DNA from: Streptomyces alboflavus | Lineage (GTDB): Bacteria; Actinomycetota; Actinomycetes; Streptomycetales; Streptomycetaceae | NCBI RefSeq assembly: GCF_000716675.1 | Contig: NZ_JNXT01000104.1 | Span: 1-32,587 of the forward strand | Direction: 5' to 3' | Length of the DNA: 32,587 bases | Part shown: in pieces, positions 7,800 through 13,700 of the stretch | Position numbering within the stretch: position 1 is the first letter of the stretch | Layout: each line of letters opens with the position of its first letter | The notes under the pieces: model-generated | Databases searched by the model: none | What the model was told of the DNA's origin: nothing | The model's input: the letters and a program-made list of their open reading frames with translations, nothing else | Translations under genes and position numbers: made by a program

Positions 7800-8876
7800 G
7801 TGGAGACACGGCGCACATGGCTGGCCGCGGCAGCGGCCGCGCAGGCCGTCGCGGCCTCGGTGGAGCTCGTCGCGCAGGTTCCCTCGTACGGGCTGTCGGT
7901 GATCGGGCCGCTCCTTGCCGCCCACCGCCTGTCGGCGCGCGTCACGGCCGCCCTTGGGGCGGTCGCCGTCACCGTGGCGCTCCTCGGCGCGTCGCCCGCC
8001 GGGCCGAGCGCGTCGGGCGTCGCGCTGCACGTCGCCGCGGTCTCGCTGTGGGCGGTGCTCACGGCGCACACCCGCGCACGCGCCGAGCGCGCCCTCGACG
8101 ACGTGACCCGGCTCGCCGTCACCGCGCAGGAGGCCCTGGCCCGTCCCCTGCCCGACCGCGTCGGCCACGTCGACCTCGCGGCGCTCACCCGCTCCTGCGA
8201 CCCGTACGCCCTGCTCGGCGGCGACGTCCACGACGCCGTGCTCACCTCGGCCGGTCCGCGCCTGCTGCTCGCCGACGTCAAGGGGCACGGGGCGCAGGCG
8301 ATCCGGGTGTCCGCCGCGGTCCTCGCCGCCTTCCGGCGCGCCGCCGCCACCGAGCCCGACCCGGTCCGGCTCGCCCACACCCTCGACGAGCTGCTGCGTC
8401 CCGAGCTGGGTCCGGAGGACTTCGTCACGCTGCTGCTCGCCGACTTCCGCCCCGGCGAGGTCCGCCTCGTCAACTGCGGCCATCCGGCCCCGCTGCGCGT
8501 CGGCCGCCGGCTGTGCCCGCTCGCCCCGCCGCGGCCCTCGCCCCCGCTGGGCCTCGGCCCCGTCCCGCGGCTGCAGCGCGTCCATCTGTCGGCGGGCCAG
8601 CGCCTGTTGCTGCACACCGACGGCCTCACCGACGCCCGCGACGGCGACCGCGCCCCGTTCCGGCTCGACGTCCCACAGGTGCACGCCGCGCTGGCCGAAC
8701 CCGCCCTGCCCGACGCCCTTGAGCACCTGACGGACCTGGTCGCCCGGCACACCGGCGGCGCGCCGCTCGGCGACGACCTCACCATCGTGCTCGCCCAGCC
8801 CACCCGCACCCCTGCGGCGACCGCGCCGGAGCAGGGGCCGGGTTCGCGGCCGCGACCGACCCGGCCTTCGGCGTAG
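7800..8876 (+). CDS. PP2C-type (SpoIIE family) serine/threonine phosphatase, membrane-anchored
   Basis: This 358-aa protein starts at a GTG with AGGGGGA upstream. Two to three hydrophobic segments cover residues 8-80 and anchor it. The cytoplasmic SpoIIE/PP2C domain follows with G-G-D-V-H-D, D-V-K-G-H-G, N-C-G-H-P-A-P-L, L-L-L-H-T-D-G-L-T-D-A and D-D-L-T-I-V. The metal-binding aspartates expected for the family are present (GGD, D-x-x-GHG, TDG, DD). Such phosphatases usually act on anti-sigma-factor antagonists or other phosphoproteins. No kinase or anti-anti-sigma gene lies next to it, so the target is unknown. It is divergent from the STAND ATPase. Confidence 0.87.
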   Translation: METRRTWLAAAAAAQAVAASVELVAQVPSYGLSVIGPLLAAHRLSARVTAALGAVAVTVALLGASPAGPSASGVALHVAAVSLWAVLTAHTRARAERALDDVTRLAVTAQEALARPLPDRVGHVDLAALTRSCDPYALLGGDVHDAVLTSAGPRLLLADVKGHGAQAIRVSAAVLAAFRRAAATEPDPVRLAHTLDELLRPELGPEDFVTLLLADFRPGEVRLVNCGHPAPLRVGRRLCPLAPPRPSPPLGLGPVPRLQRVHLSAGQRLLLHTDGLTDARDGDRAPFRLDVPQVHAALAEPALPDALEHLTDLVARHTGGAPLGDDLTIVLAQPTRTPAATAPEQGPGSRPRPTRPSA

Positions 8877-8976
8877 CCGGGGGCTCCCGGCCAGTGGCCC
8901 GCCCATCCCCTGGGCCTTCGCCGTCCGAGTGGGATTACCTCATCATCCGACACGCGAAAATCTATCGCGGCCGGAG

Positions 8977-9005
8977 TAGACATTGGGTGGTGACCTGGTT
9001 AGTGT
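8977..9005 (+). promoter_or_regulatory. Sigma-70-like promoter for the leader of the first MerR-type gene
   Basis: TAGACA (8977-8982) and TAGTGT (9000-9005) are separated by exactly 17 bp, a good vegetative-type promoter. Transcription would begin near 9012 and give a leader of about 375 nt before the ATG at 9388. The local base composition is clearly lower in GC than the surroundings. Confidence 0.5.
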
Positions 9006-9011
9006 TTCTCT

Positions 9012-9387
9012 CGTAGCCAAGGAAGTCAGTAGGCCCTGGCAGAGACGAACTGCCGGGCAGCAGTACCTGAAGTTGCCGTACCCGTAGTAAGTGCAGAACG
9101 CAGTACCAGCAGGACGCAATTGATCGTCGAGGAAAGAACGGAGGAGCCAGGCGCCATCAGGATCGCCCGGGTGGAAGTCGTGAGCCCGGGTACCGCAGGA
9201 CATCGATAGTGAGGTGGTCTCCGGTCAAGCAACCGCGATCCCCGCACCCCCGACAGCGTTCTCGTCGGGGCGGCGGAAACAGGACGCCAGCGCAGTATCA
9301 AGGCTGGCAGATGGTGTAGCAGTTCCTTCGGGGCCCTCGTGTCGTACGACACCAGGGCCCCTCAAGCGTGTTCCCCAGAGAGGTGCG
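9012..9387 (+). ncRNA. Candidate structured leader or non-coding RNA upstream of a MerR-type gene
   Basis: This interval has no convincing reading frame on either strand, lower GC than its neighbours, and frequent stops. Visible stems include CCTGGCA/TGCCGGG (9035-9041 with 9051-9057, one G-U), CCCGGG/CCCGGG near 9166-9190, CCCCGAC/GTCGGGG (9248-9254 with 9264-9270), and a long hairpin at 9330-9361. I recognise no named RNA family. The sequence feels familiar as conserved among streptomycetes, but that is recollection. It may be a cis-acting leader or a separate small RNA. Confidence 0.45.
9330..9361 (+). promoter_or_regulatory. Leader hairpin 26 nt before the MerR-type gene (copy 1)
   Basis: GGGGCCCT (9330-9337) pairs with AGGGCCCC (9354-9361), and between them GTGTCGTACGACAC (9339-9352) is itself a palindrome, with a single C-C mismatch at 9338/9353. 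It ends 26 nt before the ATG. A matching hairpin lies at the same distance before the paralogue at 27527. There is no U-tract, so it is more likely an operator or an RNA control element than a simple terminator. Confidence 0.7.
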
Positions 9388-9726
9388 ATGACCGCAGACG
9401 ACACTTTCGGCCGTCTCGACGACGACGACTACCCCGCCTACACCATGGGCCGGGCCGCCGAGATGCTCGGCACCACCCAGGGCTTCCTCCGCGCCATCGG
9501 TGAGGCCCGCCTGATCACCCCGCTCCGCTCCGCGGGCGGGCACCGCCGCTACTCCCGCTACCAGCTGCGCATCGCCGCCCGGGCCCGTGAACTCGTCGAC
9601 CAGGGCACCCCGATCGAGGCCGCCTGCCGCATCGTCATCCTGGAAGACCAGCTCGAGGAAGCCCAGCGCCTCAACGCCGAATACCGGCGCGCCGCCGAGT
9701 CATCCGCTCCGTCGGCCTCGGACTGA
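9388..9726 (+). CDS. MerR-type small helix-turn-helix regulator (copy 1)
   Basis: This 112-aa protein has a MerR-like winged helix: Y-T-M-G-R-A-A-E-M-L-G-T-T (about residues 14-26), then F-L-R-A-I-G-E-A-R-L-I-T-P and G-G-H-R-R-Y-S-R-Y. A dimerisation helix with E-D-Q-L-E-E-A-Q-R follows. The layout resembles HspR- or BldC-like small regulators with no effector domain. The ATG at 9388 has AGAGGTG upstream. A near-identical paralogue lies at 27096-27527. The flanking DUF2267 and hsp18 genes suggest a stress role, which is inference. Confidence 0.88.
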   Translation: MTADDTFGRLDDDDYPAYTMGRAAEMLGTTQGFLRAIGEARLITPLRSAGGHRRYSRYQLRIAARARELVDQGTPIEAACRIVILEDQLEEAQRLNAEYRRAAESSAPSASD

Positions 9727-9777
9727 GACGGCGAAGACCCGCAACCGCCCGGGCGGCTTCGTGCCCGGCGCCCGCAC

Positions 9778-10224
9778 CTACTGCCCGGCCGGGGTGAGTT
9801 CGGCTCGGCCGAACAGCAGCGCGTAGCCGGTGGGGAGCTGGCGGAGGATGCGGGTGACGAGGTCGGGGCCGGCGTGGGCGGCGACGGCCGCGAAGACGGA
9901 GCCGGTGTCCCACCGGGTCGTGGCCAGGGAGGCGCCGGAGCGGGCGGCGAGGTCCTTGACGAAGGCCCATCCGGTCAGGGGCCGGGTGTCGGGGATCTGC
10001 GCGGTCAGGACACGTGCGGCCTGAAGGGGCAGGCAGGCGGCCAGGTCGACGCGTTCGTCGCCGGTCAGTTGGCGTCCCAGCCCCGCAAGGACCAGGCGGA
10101 CGGATTCCTCGGCTCGCTCGCGGGTGGGGTAGGCGCCTTCGTAGCGGACCTTCTCCAGCATCTGCTCGTACGCCGTCCCGTACGGCTGCCGGTGCTCAAG
10201 CGGTATGCGTACGTCGGTGATCAC
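9778..10224 (-). CDS. DUF2267 domain protein (first of two)
   Basis: This 148-aa protein has the DUF2267 layout: an N-terminal Y-E-Q-M-L-E-K-V-R-Y-E-G-A-Y-P-T-R-E-R-A-E block, then V-R-L-V-L-A-G-L-G-R-Q-L-T-G-D-E, and a C-terminal helix pair ending L-P-T-G-Y-A-L-L-F-G. The GTG at 10224 gives the expected family N-terminus; the open frame further upstream is a Ser/Pro-rich shadow. The family has no firmly known biochemical role, though members often sit beside stress genes. It ends with the same L-P-x-G-Y-x-L-L-F-G motif as the next gene, so the two are diverged duplicates. Confidence 0.82.
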   Translation of the reverse strand: MITDVRIPLEHRQPYGTAYEQMLEKVRYEGAYPTRERAEESVRLVLAGLGRQLTGDERVDLAACLPLQAARVLTAQIPDTRPLTGWAFVKDLAARSGASLATTRWDTGSVFAAVAAHAGPDLVTRILRQLPTGYALLFGRAELTPAGQ

Positions 10225-10291
10225 TGCGGTGCATGCCTTTCGTGAAGCCAGGACGGGGGGGGCGGTGCCGACGGGGGCACCGAGGTGTGGG

Positions 10292-10687
10292 TCAGGTGGG
10301 CTGGGGGCGGCCGAAGAGGAGGTCGTAGCCGACGGGGAGCTGGAGCAGGATCTGGCCCAGCAGGTCATCGCCTGCCGTGTCGGCGACCGTCGACAGGACG
10401 GCGCTGACGTCCCAGGTCGCGGTCTGCTCGGTGGCGCCCTCGATCCAGGCCGCGGTCGCGCGGACGAACCGCTCCGGGGGCAGCGGTTCGGCGCTCTGCA
10501 GCGGGTTGAGCAGGATCAGGGCGAAGCCCTCCGGCAGGCGTGCCGCGAGCTGGGCGCGGACCTCGCCGATCAGATGCGCGCCCAGGAGGGCGAGCACCAC
10601 ACGGGCCGCGCGCTCGGCTTCCTCCGTAGTGCCGTACTCGCCGCGTTCCTTCACATGGGCGAGGAACGCTTCGCGTCGCAGAGCCAT
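10292..10687 (-). CDS. DUF2267 domain protein (second of two)
   Basis: This 131-aa protein is homologous to its neighbour: F-L-A-H-V-K-E-R-G-E-Y-G-T-T-E-E-A-E-R-A-A-R-V-V at residues 8-31 and L-P-V-G-Y-D-L-L-F-G at the C-terminus. The ATG at 10687 begins at the family start. A GTG four codons upstream is also possible, with AAGGGG close by. It lies between hsp18 and the other DUF2267 gene on the same strand, so the three may form one operon, or be separated by the inverted repeat at 10728-10775. Confidence 0.82.
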   Translation of the reverse strand: MALRREAFLAHVKERGEYGTTEEAERAARVVLALLGAHLIGEVRAQLAARLPEGFALILLNPLQSAEPLPPERFVRATAAWIEGATEQTATWDVSAVLSTVADTAGDDLLGQILLQLPVGYDLLFGRPQPT

Positions 10688-10727
10688 CTCGGCCGCCACC
10701 CCTTCGTGTCCTTCGGACTGCCCGCGG

Positions 10728-10775
10728 GGTGCGGAGGGCGGGTGAGGGGGAGATCGGACGCCTGTCCTCCGCACC
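10728..10775 (-). terminator. Inverted repeat between hsp18 and the DUF2267 genes
   Basis: GGTGCGGAGG (10728-10737) and CCTCCGCACC (10766-10775) are a perfect 10-bp pair with a 28-nt loop, starting 14 nt after the hsp18 stop codon. It could terminate or attenuate hsp18 transcription before the DUF2267 genes. Confidence 0.4.
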
Positions 10776-10788
10776 TGTCAGGGCGGTG

Positions 10789-11220
10789 TCAGCCGGAGAT
10801 CTCCTTGTTGCCCGCCCCGACGCCGATGGAGATCTTGCGGGGCTTGGCGCGCTCGGCGATCGGGATGCGCAGGGTCAGCACACCCGCGTCGTAGTCGGCC
10901 TTGATGTGCTCGGTGTCGAGGGTGTCGGCCAGCACGATCTGGCGGGAGAAGACGCCCAGCGGCCGCTCGGACAGCTCCATCTGCACGTCCGCGGCCTTCG
11001 CCACCGGCCTGCGCTCGGCCTTGACCGTGAGCATGTTCCGCTCGACGTCGATGTCGATCGAGTCCGGGGTGACGCCGGGAAGGTCGAAGGCCACCACGTA
11101 CTCGTCGCCCTCGCGGTAGGCGTCCATCGGCATCGCCGACGGCTTCGACCAGGTGCCCGGGCCCATCAGCTGCTGCGCAAGGCGGTCCAGCTCACGGAAG
11201 GGGTCAGTGCGCATCAACAT
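10789..11220 (-). CDS. hsp18: Hsp20/alpha-crystallin small heat-shock protein (HSP18)
   Basis: This 143-aa protein is a small heat-shock chaperone. The alpha-crystallin domain runs from about residue 30 ([19 protein letters not shown]) to G-V-L-T-L-R-I-P-I near 125, with a short C-terminal tail. The ATG at 11220 has GGAGGTG eight bases upstream; a second ATG two codons in is less well placed. Upstream lies a promoter with the TGTCATC-N5-GATGACA operator known for RheA control of hsp18 in Streptomyces albus. The divergent gene is the RheA-type repressor. In cells this chaperone should bind unfolding proteins on heat shock. Confidence 0.95.
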   Translation of the reverse strand: MLMRTDPFRELDRLAQQLMGPGTWSKPSAMPMDAYREGDEYVVAFDLPGVTPDSIDIDVERNMLTVKAERRPVAKAADVQMELSERPLGVFSRQIVLADTLDTEHIKADYDAGVLTLRIPIAERAKPRKISIGVGAGNKEISG

Positions 11221-11278
11221 CGTGAAAACACCTCCAGCAGGTTCAGGCAGTTGCTGCCAATGCGCTTCACTCGACTCC

Positions 11279-11307
11279 GTTGTAGCATGTCATCCAATGG
11301 ATGACAA
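11279..11307 (-). promoter_or_regulatory. hsp18 promoter
   Basis: On the minus strand TTGTCA (11302-11307) and TACAAC (11279-11284) are separated by 17 bp, a near-consensus vegetative promoter. The RheA operator fills the spacer and overlaps the -35 box, so bound repressor would block RNA polymerase directly. Confidence 0.75.
11288..11306. promoter_or_regulatory. RheA operator, site 1 (perfect)
   Basis: TGTCATCCAATGGATGACA fits TGTCATC-N5-GATGACA exactly, the operator described for RheA at the hsp18 promoter of S. albus. It also forms a 9-bp perfect inverted repeat around one base. Confidence 0.9.
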
Positions 11308-11313
11308 ACACGA

Positions 11314-11332
11314 TGTCGTCGATGCGATGACA
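11314..11332. promoter_or_regulatory. RheA operator-like site 2 (one mismatch)
   Basis: TGTCGTCGATGCGATGACA matches TGTCATC-N5-GATGACA with one mismatch in the left arm. It lies 26 bp downstream of site 1, toward rheA, about 19 bp before that gene's GTG. It may mediate autoregulation or cooperative binding. Confidence 0.65.
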
Positions 11333-11350
11333 AACCCGAGGGAGGTGTCC

Positions 11351-11974
11351 GTGACCGTGGCAGACCAGCCGTCCTCGCCCGGCGTCGACGCCCACGGCCC
11401 GGTTTCGTTCCTTGCCGCGGCGGCGGCCCTTGACGCCATAGACGACGCCCTGCGTGAAGCCCGGCACGAGACCCCGACCGCTCCCGCCCCGGACCCCGAA
11501 CAGGCCCTGGCCTCCCTGCTGCTGCTGCGGCAGGTGCGCGAGCAGCTCGCCGAATGGGAGACCGGCCTGATCGAAACGGCCCGCGACGCGGGCGCCAGCT
11601 GGGCCGACCTCGCCCACCCCCTCGGCGTCGCCAGCCGCCAGGCCGCCGAGCGCCGCTACCTGCGCGGCCGCCCCGGCCCCGCCGGGACCACCGGTGAACA
11701 GCGCGTCCAGGCCACCCGGCAGGCCCGCGCCGCCGACCGCACCACCGCCGCCTGGGCCCGCCACAACGCGGCCGACCTGCGCCGCCTCGCCGGCCAGATC
11801 GCCGCCCTCGCCGACCTGCCCGCCGCCGCCCGCCGCCCGCTCGCCGAGCTCCACGCCGCCCTCGGCCACGACGACCCCGCCGACCTCATCGCCCCTCTGG
11901 CCGCCGCCCGCCCCCACCTGGCCGCCGCCCACCCCGACCTCGCCGCCCGGCTCGACACCCTCACGCCCCCCTGA
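11351..11974 (+). CDS. rheA: RheA-type HSP18 transcriptional regulator
   Basis: This 207-aa protein resembles the streptomycete HSP18 transcriptional regulator group that includes RheA, a heat-sensing repressor of hsp18. Recognisable blocks are L-L-L-L-R-Q-V-R-E-Q-L-A-E-W-E-T-G-L-I-E, G-A-S-W-A-D-L-A-H-P-L-G-V-A-S-R-Q-A-A-E-R-R-Y-L (a helix-turn-helix-like stretch at about residues 79-102) and A-W-A-R-H-N-A-A-D-L-R. The GTG at 11351 is preceded by GAGGGAGG. Upstream in-frame ATGs lie inside the operators. Identification rests on these blocks, the divergent layout and the operators. Confidence 0.8.
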   Translation: MTVADQPSSPGVDAHGPVSFLAAAAALDAIDDALREARHETPTAPAPDPEQALASLLLLRQVREQLAEWETGLIETARDAGASWADLAHPLGVASRQAAERRYLRGRPGPAGTTGEQRVQATRQARAADRTTAAWARHNAADLRRLAGQIAALADLPAAARRPLAELHAALGHDDPADLIAPLAAARPHLAAAHPDLAARLDTLTPP

Positions 11975-12158
11975 CCCCCTGACCCCCACCGGCCCCGGCC
12001 TTCCGGTCGGCCCTGAGGTGTGGACGTAGGCGATACCGGTCGGCGTCGGCGGTCGGCGCGGGCCCGACCCGTCGGCGCCAACTCCCTTGGCGTGCGCGGA
12101 AATTCTCGTACGCGCACATCTTGCGCCCCTGTTTCCGTGGCCCTACTTTCAAGTAACC

Positions 12159-12186
12159 AAATCTGAAGTGAGGTCGTTTCAGATTT
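12159..12186. promoter_or_regulatory. AT-rich inverted repeat upstream of the lipase gene
   Basis: AAATCTGAA (12159-12167) and TTCAGATTT (12178-12186) form a perfect 9-bp inverted repeat across 10 bp, one helical turn. It lies in an unusually AT-rich patch, immediately before the 16-bp tandem array. It is probably a dimeric regulator site; the regulator is unknown. Confidence 0.6.
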
Positions 12187-12194
12187 CTGGACGG

Positions 12195-12274
12195 TGACAT
12201 GTCATGCCTATGACAAGGCGCGCCGGTGATGAGGCATGCCCGTGACAAGGCATGCCTCTGACCAGGCCGCGTCC
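12195..12274. repeat. Five degenerate 16-bp tandem repeats upstream of the lipase gene
   Basis: Five consecutive 16-bp units each begin with TGA: TGACATGTCATGCCTA, TGACAAGGCGCGCCGG, TGATGAGGCATGCCCG, TGACAAGGCATGCCTC and TGACCAGGCCGCGTCC. Consensus is roughly TGACAAGGCATGCCYS, and two units contain the 8-bp palindrome GGCATGCC. The array ends 36 bp before the lipase ATG. It looks like an iterated binding site rather than coding DNA. Confidence 0.85.
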
Positions 12275-12310
12275 GGTCGACCCACTCGTGCATCCGAAGG
12301 GACCGGAACC

Positions 12311-13264
12311 ATGAGCAGAACCTCCGCACCGGCCCGTCTCGCCGCGGCCCTCGCCCTGGCCGCCACGGCGCTCACCGCCGCGGCCGTCCCGGCGCAGGCC
12401 GACGAGAAGCCGCGCAAGCAGTACCCCGTCGGCGGCGTCGCCGAGGGCGTGAGCAACTTCTTACTGAGCCCGAACGCGGTGACCGGCGTGAACGACTGGA
12501 ACTGCAAGCCCGACGCCGACCACCGCAACCCGGTCGTCCTCGTGCACGGCACCGGCGTGAACCTCGGCGCCAACTGGGTCACGATGGGCCCGACGCTCGC
12601 CAACGAGGGCCACTGCGTCTACGCCTTCAACTACGGCATGGGCAGCCCGTTCAACTTCGGCGGGCGCGTCGGCGGCCTCACCGGCGTCGCCAAGTCCGCC
12701 GAGACGATGAGCGCGTTCGTGGACAAGGTGCTCGCGGCCACCGGCGCCAAGAAGGTCGACGTCCTCGGGCATTCCCAGGGCGGCATGATGCCGAACTACT
12801 ACATCAAGCGGCTCGGCGGCGCCAAGAAGGTCGAGCGGCTCGTGGCGCTCGCCCCCACCAACCACGGCACCACCCTCAGCGGCCTGGTGAACCTGGGCAA
12901 GGCCCTCGGCGTGCTCGGCATCGTCAACGGTGCCTTCGACCACCTGAACCTCCAGGGCCTCAAGGACCAGCAGGAGGGCTCCGACTTCCAGAAGGCCCTG
13001 TGGGCCGACGGCGACACCGTCCCCGGCGTGCGCTACACGGTCATCGCCACCAAGTACGACCTGATCGCGAGCCCGTACGGCAACGGCTTCCTGAAGGGCG
13101 ACCACGTCCGCAACATCGTCGTGCAGGACCAGTGTCCGAAGAACCCGGTCGGCCATGTCGGCCTGTTCACGGACGGTCCGACGACGCAGAACGTCGTGAA
13201 CGCCCTCGGCGCGGACAAGCCGGACTTCAAGCCGAAGTGCGAGGGGTACGGGCTGCCGCTCTGA
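12311..13264 (+). CDS. Secreted lipase/esterase (alpha/beta hydrolase, lipase class 2)
   Basis: This 317-aa protein has a Sec signal peptide with cleavage predicted after V-P-A-Q-A at about residue 30. The oxyanion loop V-V-L-V-H-G-T-G lies near 75-82 and the nucleophile elbow G-H-S-Q-G-G puts the catalytic Ser at 155. Likely acid and base partners are the Asp in T-K-Y-D-L-I and the His in V-G-H-V-G-L-F. Two pairs of cysteines suggest disulfides, as expected outside the cell. ATG 12311 has GAAGGGA upstream. It should hydrolyse lipid or ester substrates in the medium. Its upstream repeats suggest tight control. Confidence 0.9.
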   Translation: MSRTSAPARLAAALALAATALTAAAVPAQADEKPRKQYPVGGVAEGVSNFLLSPNAVTGVNDWNCKPDADHRNPVVLVHGTGVNLGANWVTMGPTLANEGHCVYAFNYGMGSPFNFGGRVGGLTGVAKSAETMSAFVDKVLAATGAKKVDVLGHSQGGMMPNYYIKRLGGAKKVERLVALAPTNHGTTLSGLVNLGKALGVLGIVNGAFDHLNLQGLKDQQEGSDFQKALWADGDTVPGVRYTVIATKYDLIASPYGNGFLKGDHVRNIVVQDQCPKNPVGHVGLFTDGPTTQNVVNALGADKPDFKPKCEGYGLPL

Positions 13265-13288
13265 CCCCTGCCCCGCACGACCGCGCAC

Positions 13289-13323
13289 CCGGCTCCGGCA
13301 GCCCCCCCGGCTGCCGGAGCCGG
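13289..13323. terminator. Bidirectional terminator between convergent genes
   Basis: A perfect 15-bp stem pairs 13289-13303 (CCGGCTCCGGCAGCC) with 13309-13323 around a CCCCC loop. It lies between the converging lipase gene and the 123-aa gene and can serve both. Confidence 0.8.
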
Positions 13324-13328
13324 ACCGC

Positions 13329-13700
13329 TCACGCCAGCGCGAGCACCGTCCCGACCCCGACAAGCACCCCAGCCACCAGCAGGCCCCCGGCAAGGACCCG
13401 CAGCCGCAGCACCCGGTACCGCTCCTCGTACTCGGCGCGCAGGTCCAGGCAGCGGCCCGCGATGTGGCGCCACGCCTGCCGGGTCACCGACAGGTGGTCC
13501 TCGGTGTACAGGCGCTCCACCTCCGCGCGCTCCGCGGGCGAAAGCCAGTCGAGGCGCTGGGCGAAGCGCTGGGCGGCGGCGCGGCTCTCGGCGCGGGCGG
13601 CCTCGGCGAGCAGGTGGCCCTCGATCTCGCCGATCAGCGTGTCGGCGTCGGCGTCGGGGCGCACGTGGGCGCGCACGGGACGCTCGTCCATGGCGGTCAC
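13329..13700 (-). CDS. Small C-terminally membrane-anchored protein coupled to ctaD
   Basis: This 123-aa protein is hydrophilic and helical, with a charged middle ([15 protein letters not shown]) and one C-terminal membrane segment ([22 protein letters not shown]). I do not recognise the family. The GTG at 13700 shares GTGA with the ctaD stop and has GGAGGTGG before it, so translation is coupled to ctaD; the ATG at 13691 is an alternative. A link to oxidase assembly is inference from position only. Because the upstream ctaD frame is broken, expression may be reduced. Confidence 0.7.
   Translation of the reverse strand: MTAMDERPVRAHVRPDADADTLIGEIEGHLLAEAARAESRAAAQRFAQRLDWLSPAERAEVERLYTEDHLSVTRQAWRHIAGRCLDLRAEYEERYRVLRLRVLAGGLLVAGVLVGVGTVLALA

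Noticed and set aside
5065..7902. Plus-strand frame of 945 codons
   Set aside because: Antisense shadow of the TetR and STAND ATPase genes, rich in Arg/Gly/Pro with no recognisable domain.
8943..9352. Short minus-strand ORFs in the leader region
   Set aside because: Codon use lacks the usual third-position GC bias and the peptides resemble nothing; the stretch reads better as non-coding.
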